Below, one piece after another: positions 53,012 to 62,311 of a DNA stretch of 64,000 nucleotides. The notes under the pieces are model-generated. The model was not told where the DNA came from and searched no databases. It worked only from the letters and a program-made list of their open reading frames with translations. The stretch is from Nocardioides panacisoli. Lineage in GTDB: Bacteria; Actinomycetota; Actinomycetes; Propionibacteriales; Nocardioidaceae. The translations under genes and the position numbers were made by a program. Position 1 is the stretch's first letter. Each line of letters begins with the position of its first letter. The stretch spans positions 2,046,001 through 2,110,000 of the forward strand of contig NZ_CP080409.1 in NCBI RefSeq assembly GCF_019448235.1. The letters are read 5' to 3'.

Positions 53012-54181
53012 ATGCACCGCTCTCTCGGGAGGCGCAGGCCGCGTGTGCTGCTCCTCGTCACGCTCCTCAGTGCCCTGTTCACCACCAGCCTGACGACCGC
53101 CCTCGTCGCACCGGCCAGCGCCGCCACGTTGTCGGTCTCGGCCGCGATCGCCGACCAGGGTGGATCGACGGCCACCGTCACCGGCTACGTCGTCGGCCAG
53201 CCCACCTCACAGTCGTCGGTGGTGACGTCGGGGTTCCCCAACGACTACGCGCTCGCGCTGGCCGACACCGCGGACGAGACCGACACCGACGACATGCTCT
53301 ACGTGCAGGTGAGCAGTGGCTTCCGCGCCGACTGGGGCCTGCAGAGCAACCCGGGGCTCCTGGGCGAGCAGGTCGAGGTGACCGGCACCCTGACGCCGTA
53401 CTTCTCCCCGCACCCGGGGCTGAAGTCGCCCTCGGCCTTCGCGATGGGTGACGGCGGCAGCGACCCGGGTGACCCCGGTGACCCGGGCGACGGTGGCCCC
53501 GCGGGGTACTACGACAGCGCGGCGGGCCTGAGCGGCACGGCACTCAAGGGCGCCCTGCACGACATCATCGACGACCACACGGAGGTCTCCTACAGCACGG
53601 TGTGGGCCGCGTTGCGCGAGACCGACGAGGACCCGGGCAACAGCAGCAACGTGGTGGAGCTCTACTCGCGGCGCTCGATCTCGAAGTACGACAACGGCGG
53701 CAACGTCGACGACTGGAACCGCGAGCACGTCTGGGCCAAGAGCCACGGCGACTTCGGCACCAGCCAGGGACCGGGCACGGACCTGCACCACCTGCGGCCG
53801 ACCGACGTCACCGTCAACGGTGCGCGCAGCAACCTCGACTTCGACAACGGCGGGTCCGGCGTCCACCAGTGCGGCGCCTGCGGCGTGGACGGCGACTCCT
53901 TCGAGCCTCCCGACGTCGTCAAGGGTGACGTTGCGCGGATGATCTTCTACATGGCGGTGCGCTACGAGGGCGACGACGGACACCCGGACCTCGAGCTCAA
54001 CGACGCGGTCGGCAACGGCTCGGCGCCACGCCACGGGCGGCTCTCGGTCCTCCTCGACTGGCATGCCCAGGACCCCGTCTCGGCCGCGGAGGAGCGGCGC
54101 AACGAGGTGATCTTCGAGGACTGGCAGGGCAACCGGAACCCCTTCATCGACCACCCCGAGTACGCCGCGCAGATCTGGTGA
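53012..54181 (+). CDS. Secreted endonuclease I (EndA/NucM) with N-terminal OB-like domain
   Basis: 389 residues. Sec signal 1-38 (VLLLVTLLSALFTTSLTTALVAPASAA). Residues 40-150 resemble the DUF6359/OB-fold nuclease-associated domain (VSAAIADQGGSTATVTGYVVGQPTSQSSVV). A short collagen-like linker GDPGDPGDGGP follows, then the endonuclease I domain with the beta-beta-alpha-Me active site NREHVWAKSHG (catalytic His), DLHHLRPTDVTVNGARSNLDF (Asn) and RNEVIFEDWQGNRNPFIDHPEYAAQIW. It would digest extracellular DNA. ATG with GAGGA upstream. Confidence 0.9.
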   Translation: MHRSLGRRRPRVLLLVTLLSALFTTSLTTALVAPASAATLSVSAAIADQGGSTATVTGYVVGQPTSQSSVVTSGFPNDYALALADTADETDTDDMLYVQVSSGFRADWGLQSNPGLLGEQVEVTGTLTPYFSPHPGLKSPSAFAMGDGGSDPGDPGDPGDGGPAGYYDSAAGLSGTALKGALHDIIDDHTEVSYSTVWAALRETDEDPGNSSNVVELYSRRSISKYDNGGNVDDWNREHVWAKSHGDFGTSQGPGTDLHHLRPTDVTVNGARSNLDFDNGGSGVHQCGACGVDGDSFEPPDVVKGDVARMIFYMAVRYEGDDGHPDLELNDAVGNGSAPRHGRLSVLLDWHAQDPVSAAEERRNEVIFEDWQGNRNPFIDHPEYAAQIW

Positions 54182-54214
54182 GGTGCACCGCCGCCCAGGT
54201 GCGGATGCGGTTGG

Positions 54215-55225
54215 ATGAGCGGCATGCTGCTGGACCTGCAACTCGATGCCCCGCCCGACCGGGTCGCCGAGCGAGCCGCTGCGCTCGTCGCCGCCGGCGC
54301 TGACGGACTGTTCACCTTCGAGGGTCCGCACGACGTCTTCCTCCCGCTGGCGGCCGCGGCGGGCCGGGTCGAGGCCGACCTGATGACCAACGTGGCGATC
54401 GCGATGCCACGCAGCCCGGTGCACCTCGCGCACGCGGCCTGGGACCTGCAGGTGATGAGCGGCGGCCGGTTCCGCCTCGGGCTCGGCTCGCAGATCCGGC
54501 CGCACATCGAGAAGCGGTACGGCGCCACGTGGTCACCGCCGGCCGCACGGATGCGCGAGATCGTGCGCGCGACCAAGGCCGTCCTCGCGTCCTGGCAGGA
54601 CGGCACCCGTCTCGACTTCCGTGGCGAGTGGACCCAGCACACGCTCATGCCGCCGACGTTCGTGCCCGGGCCCAACCCATACGGCGCTCCCCCGGTGCTG
54701 TTGGGAGCACTCGGCCCGCTCATGACCCGCACCGCCGCCGAGGTTGCCGACGGACTGCTCGTCATGCCGTTCCACTCCCACCGCCACTTCCGTGAGCGGA
54801 CGCTGCCCGCGGTGCAGGAGGGCATGGACCGCGCCGGGCGGGACGAGTTCGCGCTCCACCCGCAGGCGATCGTGGCGATGGGCCGCACCGAGGCCGAGCT
54901 CGCAGCCGCGACGGCCGGCGTACGTGGGCTGTTGGTGTTCTACGGCTCGACGCCGGCCTACCGACCGGTGCTGGAGGTGGAGGGCTGGGAGGACCTGCAA
55001 CCCGAGCTCAACGCGCTCTCCAAGCAGGGCGAGGTCGCGGCGATGATGGAGCTGGTGACCGACGAGATGGTCACCACCATCGGGGTGCGCGGCACACCCG
55101 AGGAGTGCGCGGCCGAGATCCGGCGGCGCTTCGGCGACGTGGCCGAGCGGGTGTGCTGCTACTTCCCCGGGTACGACGCGCCGCTGGACCAGGTGGCCGA
55201 CCTCGCCACGGCCCTCAAGGGCTGA
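54215..55225 (+). CDS. LLM-class F420-dependent oxidoreductase (TIGR03617 type)
   Basis: Luciferase-like TIM-barrel enzyme using deazaflavin F420, 336 residues. Recognisable blocks: TNVAIAMPRSPVHLAHAAWDLQVMSGGRFRLGLGSQIRPHIEKRYGATWS, LGALGPLMTRTAAEVADGLLVMPFHSHRHF and VRGTPEECAAEIRRRFGDVAERVCCYFPG. Substrate unknown. ATG at 54215 (MSGMLLDLQLD). The stop overlaps a convergent alpha/beta hydrolase gene by 11 bp. Confidence 0.93.
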   Translation: MSGMLLDLQLDAPPDRVAERAAALVAAGADGLFTFEGPHDVFLPLAAAAGRVEADLMTNVAIAMPRSPVHLAHAAWDLQVMSGGRFRLGLGSQIRPHIEKRYGATWSPPAARMREIVRATKAVLASWQDGTRLDFRGEWTQHTLMPPTFVPGPNPYGAPPVLLGALGPLMTRTAAEVADGLLVMPFHSHRHFRERTLPAVQEGMDRAGRDEFALHPQAIVAMGRTEAELAAATAGVRGLLVFYGSTPAYRPVLEVEGWEDLQPELNALSKQGEVAAMMELVTDEMVTTIGVRGTPEECAAEIRRRFGDVAERVCCYFPGYDAPLDQVADLATALKG

Positions 55226-55982
55226 CCGCCCCCAGGTACTGGTCGACCCACGCGCTGATGATCCGCGCGGCGCGCTCGGCCTGCCCGTCGACGGTGAGGA
55301 AGTGGTCCGAGCCCTCGAGCGACACGAAGCTGCGGGGGTGCTCGGCGGCCATGAAGATGTCGCTGGCGTTGTGGATGTCGACCGTCTCGTCGGTCGGCGA
55401 GTGCATGACCAGGAGGGGCCGCCCGAGCAGGCGCACCTGGCCGATGAGCTCGGCACGGCGTACGTCCTCGACGAAGTCGCGCTTGAGGGTCAGCGCGCGG
55501 CCACCGACGAGCCACTCTGCGCTGCCGTCGGCGAGAGCGCGGTCGATGACGGCGTCGTAGTGGCGTTCGACCTCGGCGGGTTCGGACGGGGCGCCGATGG
55601 TGACGACGGCCTTGACGCTGGGGATGCGCTGCGCGGCCACGATGGCGGCGGCGCCGCCCCAGGAGTGGCCGACGACCAGCGACGGCGGGGTGCCGCGGTC
55701 GGCCAAGCACTCGGCGGCACGGATGGTGTCCTCGACCTTGACGGTGAACGAACCGTCGCCCCAGTCGCCGTCGGAGTCGCCGAGCCCGAGGTTGTCGTAG
55801 CGGAGCATGCCGATGCCCTCGGCAGCGAGGCCCCGAGCGATGCGGAAGGCGGCGGGCGAGTCCTTGCCGAGGGTGAAGCCGTGGACGAAGAGCCCCCAGC
55901 CGCGGGCCTCGCCCTCGGGCTCGTCGAGCGCGCCGGCGAGCTGGGGCCCGCGGACGCTGTCGAATCGGACGGCCTCGGTCAT
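55215..55982 (-). CDS. Alpha/beta hydrolase (osmotically inducible OsmC-associated/dienelactone-like type)
   Basis: 255 residues. GLFVHGFTLGKDSPAAFRIARGLAAEGIGMLRYDNLGLGDSDGDW is the classic N-terminal block of this subfamily (oxyanion HGF), the nucleophile Ser is in VVGHSWGGAAA (GHSWG), Asp in HSPTDETVDIHNA and His in LEGSDHFLTVDG. Such hydrolases are often fused to OsmC; here the protein is single. Substrate unknown. ATG at 55982 has GAGGAG six nt upstream; a longer start at 56015 is less well supported. Confidence 0.88.
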   Translation of the reverse strand: MTEAVRFDSVRGPQLAGALDEPEGEARGWGLFVHGFTLGKDSPAAFRIARGLAAEGIGMLRYDNLGLGDSDGDWGDGSFTVKVEDTIRAAECLADRGTPPSLVVGHSWGGAAAIVAAQRIPSVKAVVTIGAPSEPAEVERHYDAVIDRALADGSAEWLVGGRALTLKRDFVEDVRRAELIGQVRLLGRPLLVMHSPTDETVDIHNASDIFMAAEHPRSFVSLEGSDHFLTVDGQAERAARIISAWVDQYLGAVSP

Positions 55983-56059
55983 CGCGCTCTCCTCGGGTTC
56001 GGTGGCGAGGGACATGGTGCCTGATGACGCGGTTGCCGTGGCGTGGAAAACTCGGGGGC

Positions 56060-56458
56060 ATGGCGGAGCTCAATGTCCTCGGCGAGCCGTTGGAGCCGTG
56101 CAGCACCGATCCGATGACCGGCTACTACCGCAACGGGATGTGTGAGTGCGGCCCGGATGACGTGGGTCGCCACGCGGTCTGTGCGGTCGTGACCGAGGAG
56201 TTCCTGGCGCACCAGAAGGCGGTCGGCAACGACCTCTCCACCGCGCGCCCGGAGTGGCACTTCCCCGGACTCAAGCCCGGCGACCGGTGGTGCGTCGTCG
56301 CCGAACGGTGGCTTCAGGCGGAGCAGCACGGGGTGGCGCCGCCGGTGGTCCTGGCCTCGACGAGCCAGCGCGCGCTGGACGTCATCGCGCTCGATCTCCT
56401 CGAGGCGAACGCCGTCGACGTGCCCGACGACCCGAGCCAGCTGATCTCGGACGACTGA
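56060..56458 (+). CDS. DUF2237-family protein
   Basis: 132 residues. NVLGEPLEPCSTDPMTGYYRNGMCECGPDDVGRHAVCAVVTEEFLAHQKAVGNDLSTARPEWHFPGLKPGDRWC is the complete DUF2237 signature, with conserved Cys at PCSTDP and CxC. Function unknown; the family is highly conserved and short. ATG at 56060 (MAELNVLG). Divergent from the preceding hydrolase by 77 bp. Confidence 0.9.
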   Translation: MAELNVLGEPLEPCSTDPMTGYYRNGMCECGPDDVGRHAVCAVVTEEFLAHQKAVGNDLSTARPEWHFPGLKPGDRWCVVAERWLQAEQHGVAPPVVLASTSQRALDVIALDLLEANAVDVPDDPSQLISDD

Positions 56459-56502
56459 GTAACGATCGCCGTACACCGCGATCCGTCTGTGAGGATGGCG
56501 CC

Positions 56503-57399
56503 GTGTCCTGGCAGATGAAGGTCGTGGGGGCGTACATGCGCCTCACCCGCAAGCGGAAGTACGCGGCGCCGGACGGCGGCCCGGCGCTGTTGGCGCAGCC
56601 CAAGGGGCCGACGACGCCCCCGCCGCGAGCGGTGCGCGGCCTTGCCGTCACCGAGCGGAGGGCACCCGGCGGGCACGACGTCACCGTGTACGACGTCGCC
56701 CGGCCCGAGGTGGTCGACGATCCGGCTGCGCCGGTGGTGGTCTACCTGCACGGCGGGGCGTTCTACGCCGAGATCGTCACGCAGCACTGGCAACTGGTCG
56801 CCGACCTGGCACGGGAGCTGGACGCTGTCGTCCGGGTGCCGATCTACGGCCTCGCGCCCGACCACCACGCCGCGGAGGCACACGACCTGGTGGCCGACCT
56901 CCTCGCCGAGGCCGATCGTGCCGGCCGGGCGTCGTACCTCATCGGCGACTCCGCCGGCGGCAACCTCGCGCTCGTCGGCGCCCAACGCGCCCGCGGCCGC
57001 GTCACGGGCCTGCGCGGCGTGACGGTGATGGCACCGTGGCTCGACCTCACGATGTCCAACCCCGAGATCGACGCATTGGAGCCGCACGACCCGTGGCTGG
57101 CGCGGGCCGCGTTGCACCACGTCGCCGAGGTGTGGGCCGACGGCACTTCGCTGACCGACCCGACGATCTCGCCACTCCGGGGCACCTTCGAGGCGCTCCC
57201 GCCGGTCGACGTCTGGATCGGCACCCGCGACATCTCGCTCCCCGACGCCCGACTGCTGCGCGCCGCGATCGCAGAGCACGGTCCCGTCACCTACCACGAG
57301 GAGCCGGACGCACTCCACGTCCACCCGCTGCTGCCGGTCCCCGAGGGCCGCGCGGCCCGTCCGGTGCTGATCGAGCACGTACGCCGGCAACTGGTCTAG
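56503..57399 (+). CDS. Alpha/beta hydrolase, hormone-sensitive lipase family
   Basis: 298-residue esterase/lipase. Oxyanion motif HGGAF in VVVYLHGGAFYAE, nucleophile Ser in YLIGDSAGGNLALVGA (GDSAG), Asp in VDVWIGTRDISLPDA and His in EEPDALHVHPLLP. Active on short-chain esters in related enzymes; natural substrate unknown. GTG at 56503 (VSWQMKVVGAY) with GAGGA 7 nt upstream. Forward-strand neighbour of the PPOX gene. Confidence 0.9.
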   Translation: MSWQMKVVGAYMRLTRKRKYAAPDGGPALLAQPKGPTTPPPRAVRGLAVTERRAPGGHDVTVYDVARPEVVDDPAAPVVVYLHGGAFYAEIVTQHWQLVADLARELDAVVRVPIYGLAPDHHAAEAHDLVADLLAEADRAGRASYLIGDSAGGNLALVGAQRARGRVTGLRGVTVMAPWLDLTMSNPEIDALEPHDPWLARAALHHVAEVWADGTSLTDPTISPLRGTFEALPPVDVWIGTRDISLPDARLLRAAIAEHGPVTYHEEPDALHVHPLLPVPEGRAARPVLIEHVRRQLV

Positions 57400-57443
57400 T
57401 CCGACGACCCCACCGGTGCTGGACGGCGACCTAGTGTGGGTCC

Positions 57444-57941
57444 ATGGAACTCACCGAAGCCCTCGCGGCCGCTCGTGCGACGAACCAGTCCGTCCTGACC
57501 ACGATCAAGCGGGACGGCCGGCCCCAGCTGTCCAACGTCCTGCACCACACCGACGACGACGGCGTCACCCGCATCTCGACGACCGCCAACCGCGCCAAGG
57601 CCCACAACCTCGAGCGCGACCCCTGGGCCGCGCTCCACGTCAACGGCGAGACGTTCTTCAGCTACGCCGTGATGGAGGGTGAGGCCGAGCTGTCCGAGGT
57701 GGCGGCCGAGCCCGACGATGCGGTCGTCGACGAGCTGGTCGCCGTCTACCGCGCGATCGGGGGCGACCACGACGACTGGGACGCCTACCGCCGGGCGATG
57801 GTCGACGAGCAGCGCCTCGTCGTCCGGTTCCGCGCCGAGCGCGCCTACGGCAGCGGCGAGCTGCCGTCGCCCAAGGAGCCCTCGACCCGCCAGATCGCGG
57901 AGGACGCGCTCGGAGCAGAATGGTCCCGTGACCGGGACTGA
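57444..57941 (+). CDS. PPOX-class F420-dependent enzyme (second copy)
   Basis: 165 residues of the split-barrel PPOX family. ATNQSVLTTIKRDGRPQLSNVLHHTDDDGVTRISTTANRAKAHNLERDP has the RAKxxNLERDP block; WDAYRRAMVDEQRLVVRF closes the fold. Like the copy at 46643 but only loosely similar. Substrate unknown. ATG at 57444 follows TAGTGT by 6 nt with no ribosome site (probable leaderless mRNA). It overlaps the next gene by 14 bp. Confidence 0.88.
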   Translation: MELTEALAAARATNQSVLTTIKRDGRPQLSNVLHHTDDDGVTRISTTANRAKAHNLERDPWAALHVNGETFFSYAVMEGEAELSEVAAEPDDAVVDELVAVYRAIGGDHDDWDAYRRAMVDEQRLVVRFRAERAYGSGELPSPKEPSTRQIAEDALGAEWSRDRD

Positions 57942-58569
57942 CGACCACCTCACCGCGACCATCGAGCACCTGCAATCCGAGGAGTACGTCGTCACGCAGC
58001 CGCTGCCCGGCGCCCTGCACGTGACGGGACGGTTCTCCAACCCCGAGCGCATCGCGCTCACCGCAGCCGCCCACGCCGGCGACGAGCCCACCGCCGTGTG
58101 GGCGGTCACGCCGCGCGAGGACTGGGCACTCGTCGTGTGGCGGCGACCTGACCTGGTCGCGATCGTCCAGAAGGGCACCACCCCGCGCCGCTGGCGCCAC
58201 CGGCAGCTGCCCGGCCGCATGGCACCCGACGCCCCGACCTTCCTCGACGGCGCCGCGTCGCGCTTCGACATCGTGACCCGTCCCAAGCACCAGCCCACCG
58301 ATGCGGCGCGGGAGGTCCTGGCGGGCTTCGACATCGCCGATCCGGCGCCGCCCGGATGGGAGCCGCCCGAGGAGCTCGCTCCTGAGCCCACGCCCACGGT
58401 GAGCTCCGCACGATCCCGCGCGACACGCACCGCGGGCAGCCAGGAGCGTCCCGCGCGCAAGCCCAAGGCCGAGCCGAAGCGGTCAGCGCGACCGGAGCCC
58501 ACGCCGGCGGTCTGCCCCAGCTGCTTCATGGCGCTCCCGGCGACCGGCGTCTGCGACAACTGCAGCTGA
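57928..58569 (+). CDS. Hypothetical protein with C-terminal zinc-ribbon-like tail
   Basis: 213 residues. The N-terminal half (TATIEHLQSEEYVVTQPLPGALHVTGRFSNPERIALTAAAHAGDEPTAVWAVTPREDWALVVW) is a small alpha/beta domain of unknown family. A Pro/Ala/Lys linker follows, and the C-terminus is CPSCFMALPATGVCDNC, a CxxC-x9-CxxC that would bind one zinc. GTG at 57928 overlaps the PPOX gene; the two are co-translated. Function unknown. Confidence 0.7.
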   Translation: MTGTDDHLTATIEHLQSEEYVVTQPLPGALHVTGRFSNPERIALTAAAHAGDEPTAVWAVTPREDWALVVWRRPDLVAIVQKGTTPRRWRHRQLPGRMAPDAPTFLDGAASRFDIVTRPKHQPTDAAREVLAGFDIADPAPPGWEPPEELAPEPTPTVSSARSRATRTAGSQERPARKPKAEPKRSARPEPTPAVCPSCFMALPATGVCDNCS

Positions 58570-58618
58570 GCCGACCCGCTCACCCGCGCCGCGGCGTACG
58601 CCGCCTCGAAAACCACCA

Positions 58619-58661
58619 GTGCGGTGGATCGGAGTCACCTGGTGACTCCGATCCACCGCAC
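58619..58661. terminator. 20-bp perfect hairpin between convergent genes
   Basis: Left arm begins GTGCGGTGGATCGGAGTCAC (58619-58638), right arm is its exact complement (58642-58661) with a 3-nt loop. It lies in the 106-bp gap between the convergent stops of the zinc-ribbon gene and nrdJ and will terminate both. Confidence 0.85.
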
Positions 58662-58675
58662 AGTGGCGTGATGCC

Positions 58676-61543
58676 TCAGCTGCAGCCGGAGGTGCTGCCG
58701 CAGCCCTCGCAGACGTGGCAGCTGCCCGCGGGCCGCATCTTGGTGCCACACGTCATGCACAGCGGGCTGTCGACCGCGCCGCCGGTCAGCTCCTCCAGGA
58801 GCTCGGCCGAGGTCTTGGCCGTGGACGGGGTGTCCTGCGGCGTCTCGACGGCCTCGGTGGCCTCCGTCGCGTCCTCGGCCGGGGCACGCTTGGCCTTCGG
58901 CTCGGTCGGCGGACCGTCGACGATCTCCTCGGCGGTGCCGGTCTCCTCCAGCGGCTCGTACGAGCCGGTCTCGAGGTGACGCTGGCGCTCCTCGGCGGAG
59001 TAGATGCCCAGCGCGGAACGCTTGTCGAAGGACAGGTAGTCCAGCGCGAGCCGACGGAACACGTAGTCCATCAGCGACTGGCTCATCCGCACGTCCGGGT
59101 CGTCGGTGAGACCGGCCGGCTCGAAGCGCAGGTTGGTGAACTTCGAGACGTAGGTCTCCAGCGGGACGCCGTACTGCAGGCCGATGCTGACCGCGATCGA
59201 GAACGCGTCCATCACCCCGGCCAGGGTCGAGCCCTGCTTGCCGAGCTTCAGGAACAGCTCGCCCAGGTCGCCGTCCTCGTGGGCACCGGAGATCATGTAG
59301 CCCTCGGCACCACCGACGGTGAAGCTGGTCGTGAGCGCCTGGCGCGACTTCGGCAGCCGCTTGCGGGTCGGCGCGTAGACGACCTTCTCGACGACCTCGA
59401 CCTCCTTGTCGGAGGACTCCTCGACGTCCTTCTTCTTCGCCTTGGCGTCAGCCAGCGGCTGGCCCACCTTGCAGTTGTCGCGGTAAATCGCGGTCGCCTT
59501 GAGACCGAGCTTCCAGCTCTGCAGGTAGATGTCCTCGATGTCCTCGACCGAGGCCTCCTCGGGGAGGTTGACGGTCTTGGAGATCGCACCGGAGAGGAAC
59601 GGCTGGCAGGCCGCCATCATCTTGACGTGACCCATCGGCTTCAGCGCCCGGGCACCCATCGCGCAGTCGAAGACCTCGTAGTGCTCGGGCTTGAGGCCCG
59701 GGGCGTCGATCACGTGGCCGTGCTCGGCGATGTAGTCCACGATCGCCTCGCTCTGCTCGGCCTGGTAGCCGAGGTTCTTCAGAGCGCGCGGCACCGTCTG
59801 GTTGACGATCTGCATCGAGCCGCCACCGACCAGCTTCTTGAACTTGACCAGCGAGAAGTCCGGCTCGATGCCGGTGGTGTCGCAGTCCATCATGAAGCCG
59901 ATCGTCCCGGTCGGCGCGAGCACGGAGGCCTGCGCGTTGCGGAAGCCGTTCTCCTTGCCCAGGTCGACCACACGCTGCCACTCGCTGGCCGCGGCCTCGC
60001 GGACGTCGCCGTCGACGGCGTGGATCGGGCGCAGGGCGTCGTTGGCGGCCTGGTGCTTGCGCATCACCCGCTGGTGCGGCTCAGCGTTGCGGGCGTAACC
60101 GGCGTACGGGCCGACGATGCCGGCGAGCTCGGCCGAGCGGCGGTAGGACGTGCCGGTCATCAGGCTGGTGATGGAGGCGGCCATCGCACGGCCACCCTCG
60201 GAGTCGTAGCCCAGGCCCATCGCCATCAGCATCGCGCCGAGGTTGGCGTAGCCGATGCCGAGCTGGCGGTAGTCGCGGGTGGTGTCGCCGATCGGGTCGG
60301 TCGGGAAGTCCGCGAAGCAGATCGAGATGTCCATCGCGGTGATGATCAGCTCGACGGCCTTGGTGAAGGTCTCGGAGTCGAAGGTGTCGTCGTCCTTGAG
60401 GAACTTCAGCAGGTTCAGGCTCGCCAGGTTGCACGAGGAGTTGTCCAGCGACATGTACTCCGAGCACGGGTTGGACGCGGTGATCCGGCCGGTCTCGGGG
60501 TTGGTGTGCCAGTCGTTGATGGTGTCGTCGTACTGGACGCCCGGGTCGGCGCAGGACCAGGCCGCCTCGCTGATCTTCTTGAACAGCTCACGGGCGTCGA
60601 CGTGCTCGATGACCTCGCCGGTGCCGCGGGCCTTGAGGCCGAACTCAGTGCCCTCCTCGACCGCGCGCATGAACTCGTCGCTCACGCGCACCGAGTTGTT
60701 GGCGTTCTGGTACTGCACCGAGGTGATGTCATGGCCACCGAGGTCCATGTCGAACCCGGCGTCGCGCAGCGCACGGATCTTGTGCTCCTCACGCGCCTTG
60801 GTCTCGACGAACTCCTCGATGTCGGGGTGGTCCACGTCGAGCACGACCATCTTGGCCGCACGGCGCGTCGCACCGCCGGACTTGATGGTGCCGGCCGAGG
60901 CGTCCGCGCCGCGCATGAACGAGACGGGCCCCGATGCGGTGCCGCCGGAGGAGAGCAGCTCCTTGGAGGAGCGGATGCGGGAGAGGTTCAGGCCGGCGCC
61001 GGAGCCGCCCTTGAAGATGAATCCCTCCTCCTTGTACCAGTTCAGGATCGAGTCCATGGAGTCGTCGACGGAGAGGATGAAGCAGGCCGACACCTGCTGC
61101 GGGGACTTCGTGCCGACGTTGAACCAGACCGGGGAGTTGAAGGAGAAGTACTGGTGCAGCAGCAGCCAGGTCATCTCGTGCTCGAAGACCTCCGCGTCGG
61201 CGGTGGTCGCGAAGTAGCCGTGCTCGAGTCCGGCCTTGACGTAGGTGTGCACGACGCGGTCGATGAGCTGCTTGAGGCTCGTCTCGCGCGCCGGGGTGCC
61301 CACGGCGCCGCGGAAGTACTTCGTCGTCACGATCGTGGAGGCGTTGAGCGACCAGGTCTCGGGGAACTCCACGCCGAGCTGCTCGAAGACGGTCTCGTCG
61401 GTCTTCCAGTTCTTCTGGACGACGTCACGGCGCTCCCAGGTGACCTCGTCGTAGGGGTGCACCCCCTCGGTGCTGAAGACCCGCTCGATCTCCAGTCCCG
61501 TGCCGGCCGTGGTGGCTGCCTGCGGGTCAACCGTCTCTGTCAT
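58676..61543 (-). CDS. nrdJ: Vitamin B12-dependent (class II) ribonucleotide reductase
   Basis: Reduces ribonucleotides to deoxyribonucleotides using adenosylcobalamin to make the thiyl radical. 955 residues, the large NrdJ type. Active-site region ASNPCSEYMSLDNSSCNLASLNLLKFL (NxCxE and catalytic Cys), SACFILSVDDSMDSI (redox Cys), APTGTIGFMMDCDTTGIEPDF (substrate loop) and a C-terminal Cys-rich tail CMTCGTKMRPAGSCHVCEGCGSTSGC that accepts electrons. ATG at 61543 with AAGGAG. Regulated with nrdR just upstream. No cobalamin riboswitch was seen in the 163-bp nrdR-nrdJ gap, which holds two hairpins. Confidence 0.97.
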   Translation of the reverse strand: MTETVDPQAATTAGTGLEIERVFSTEGVHPYDEVTWERRDVVQKNWKTDETVFEQLGVEFPETWSLNASTIVTTKYFRGAVGTPARETSLKQLIDRVVHTYVKAGLEHGYFATTADAEVFEHEMTWLLLHQYFSFNSPVWFNVGTKSPQQVSACFILSVDDSMDSILNWYKEEGFIFKGGSGAGLNLSRIRSSKELLSSGGTASGPVSFMRGADASAGTIKSGGATRRAAKMVVLDVDHPDIEEFVETKAREEHKIRALRDAGFDMDLGGHDITSVQYQNANNSVRVSDEFMRAVEEGTEFGLKARGTGEVIEHVDARELFKKISEAAWSCADPGVQYDDTINDWHTNPETGRITASNPCSEYMSLDNSSCNLASLNLLKFLKDDDTFDSETFTKAVELIITAMDISICFADFPTDPIGDTTRDYRQLGIGYANLGAMLMAMGLGYDSEGGRAMAASITSLMTGTSYRRSAELAGIVGPYAGYARNAEPHQRVMRKHQAANDALRPIHAVDGDVREAAASEWQRVVDLGKENGFRNAQASVLAPTGTIGFMMDCDTTGIEPDFSLVKFKKLVGGGSMQIVNQTVPRALKNLGYQAEQSEAIVDYIAEHGHVIDAPGLKPEHYEVFDCAMGARALKPMGHVKMMAACQPFLSGAISKTVNLPEEASVEDIEDIYLQSWKLGLKATAIYRDNCKVGQPLADAKAKKKDVEESSDKEVEVVEKVVYAPTRKRLPKSRQALTTSFTVGGAEGYMISGAHEDGDLGELFLKLGKQGSTLAGVMDAFSIAVSIGLQYGVPLETYVSKFTNLRFEPAGLTDDPDVRMSQSLMDYVFRRLALDYLSFDKRSALGIYSAEERQRHLETGSYEPLEETGTAEEIVDGPPTEPKAKRAPAEDATEATEAVETPQDTPSTAKTSAELLEELTGGAVDSPLCMTCGTKMRPAGSCHVCEGCGSTSGCS

Positions 61544-61629
61544 GACTCTCCTTGTCCCCTGCTGCTCTCGAGCGAACTGTTGGTGCTGGTGCTGCGGTGG
61601 GTGGTGCTGTGTCGGAAGTGTCCCGCGAG

Positions 61630-61698
61630 GCACCGACACTGCCGGTGCGTCGCGCGGGTTGGAAGCCCGGCAGGCAGCTTCCCCACTACCTGCCGGGC
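61630..61698 (-). terminator. Hairpins between nrdR and nrdJ
   Basis: GCCCGGCAGG with CCTGCCGGGC (61665-61698, loop of 14) directly after the nrdR stop, and GCACCG with CGGTGC (61630-61648). They may attenuate readthrough from nrdR into nrdJ. Neither resembles the conserved B12-box structure of a cobalamin riboswitch. Confidence 0.55.
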
Positions 61699-61706
61699 GG
61701 TCTGTG

Positions 61707-62222
61707 TCAGCCCGTGTTGGCTGTGCTGTCGGCCGTCACCTGCGACCGGTCCAGGACCGCCGGGGAATCAGGGATCCCCCGCTCGGCCTTCAACATCGCG
61801 ATCTCGTCGGCGAAGTCCTCCACGGAGTCGAACCCGCGGTAGACGCTCGCGAAGCGCAGGTAGGCGACCTCGTCGAGCTTGCGCAGCGGCGCCAGGATCG
61901 CCAGGCCGACCTCGTGGGCGGCGATCTCGGGCGAACCCGCCTGCCGCAGGCTGTCCTCGACCTCCTGGCCCAGGCAGGCCAGCTGGTCCTCGGTGACCGG
62001 GCGTCCCTTGCAGGCCTTGCGGGCACCGGAGACCGCCTTGTCGCGCCGGAAGGGCTCGCTGGCTCCGGACTTCTTCAGCACCGTCAGCTGCATCGCCTCG
62101 ACGGTGGTGAAGCGCTTCTCGCACGACTGGCAGACTCGCCGGCGGCGGATGCCCGCACCGTCGTCGGCCACGCGGGAGTCGAGCACCCGGGTGTCGGTGT
62201 GCCGGCAGAACGGACAGTGCAT
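61707..62222 (-). CDS. nrdR: Transcriptional repressor NrdR
   Basis: ATP/dATP-sensing repressor of ribonucleotide reductase genes. 171 residues: zinc ribbon CPFC ... CQSC ([42 protein letters not shown]) then ATP-cone domain ([49 protein letters not shown]). Perfect GGAGG ribosome site. Precedes nrdJ on the same strand, as in Streptomyces, and lies behind two NrdR-box-like sites. Confidence 0.97.
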   Translation of the reverse strand: MHCPFCRHTDTRVLDSRVADDGAGIRRRRVCQSCEKRFTTVEAMQLTVLKKSGASEPFRRDKAVSGARKACKGRPVTEDQLACLGQEVEDSLRQAGSPEIAAHEVGLAILAPLRKLDEVAYLRFASVYRGFDSVEDFADEIAMLKAERGIPDSPAVLDRSQVTADSTANTG

Positions 62223-62311
62223 CCCGAGCCTCCTTCGCTGCGTCGTGGCCTGTGGAAAAGTCTGCTGTCGCGGTGGACATCCAGCCTCGCGATGTGGATC
62301 GCCACGCCTGA

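Noticed and set aside
61544..61706. Cobalamin riboswitch in the nrdJ leader
   Set aside because: No B12-box-like conserved core could be found; only two simple hairpins are visible. A covariance search would decide.
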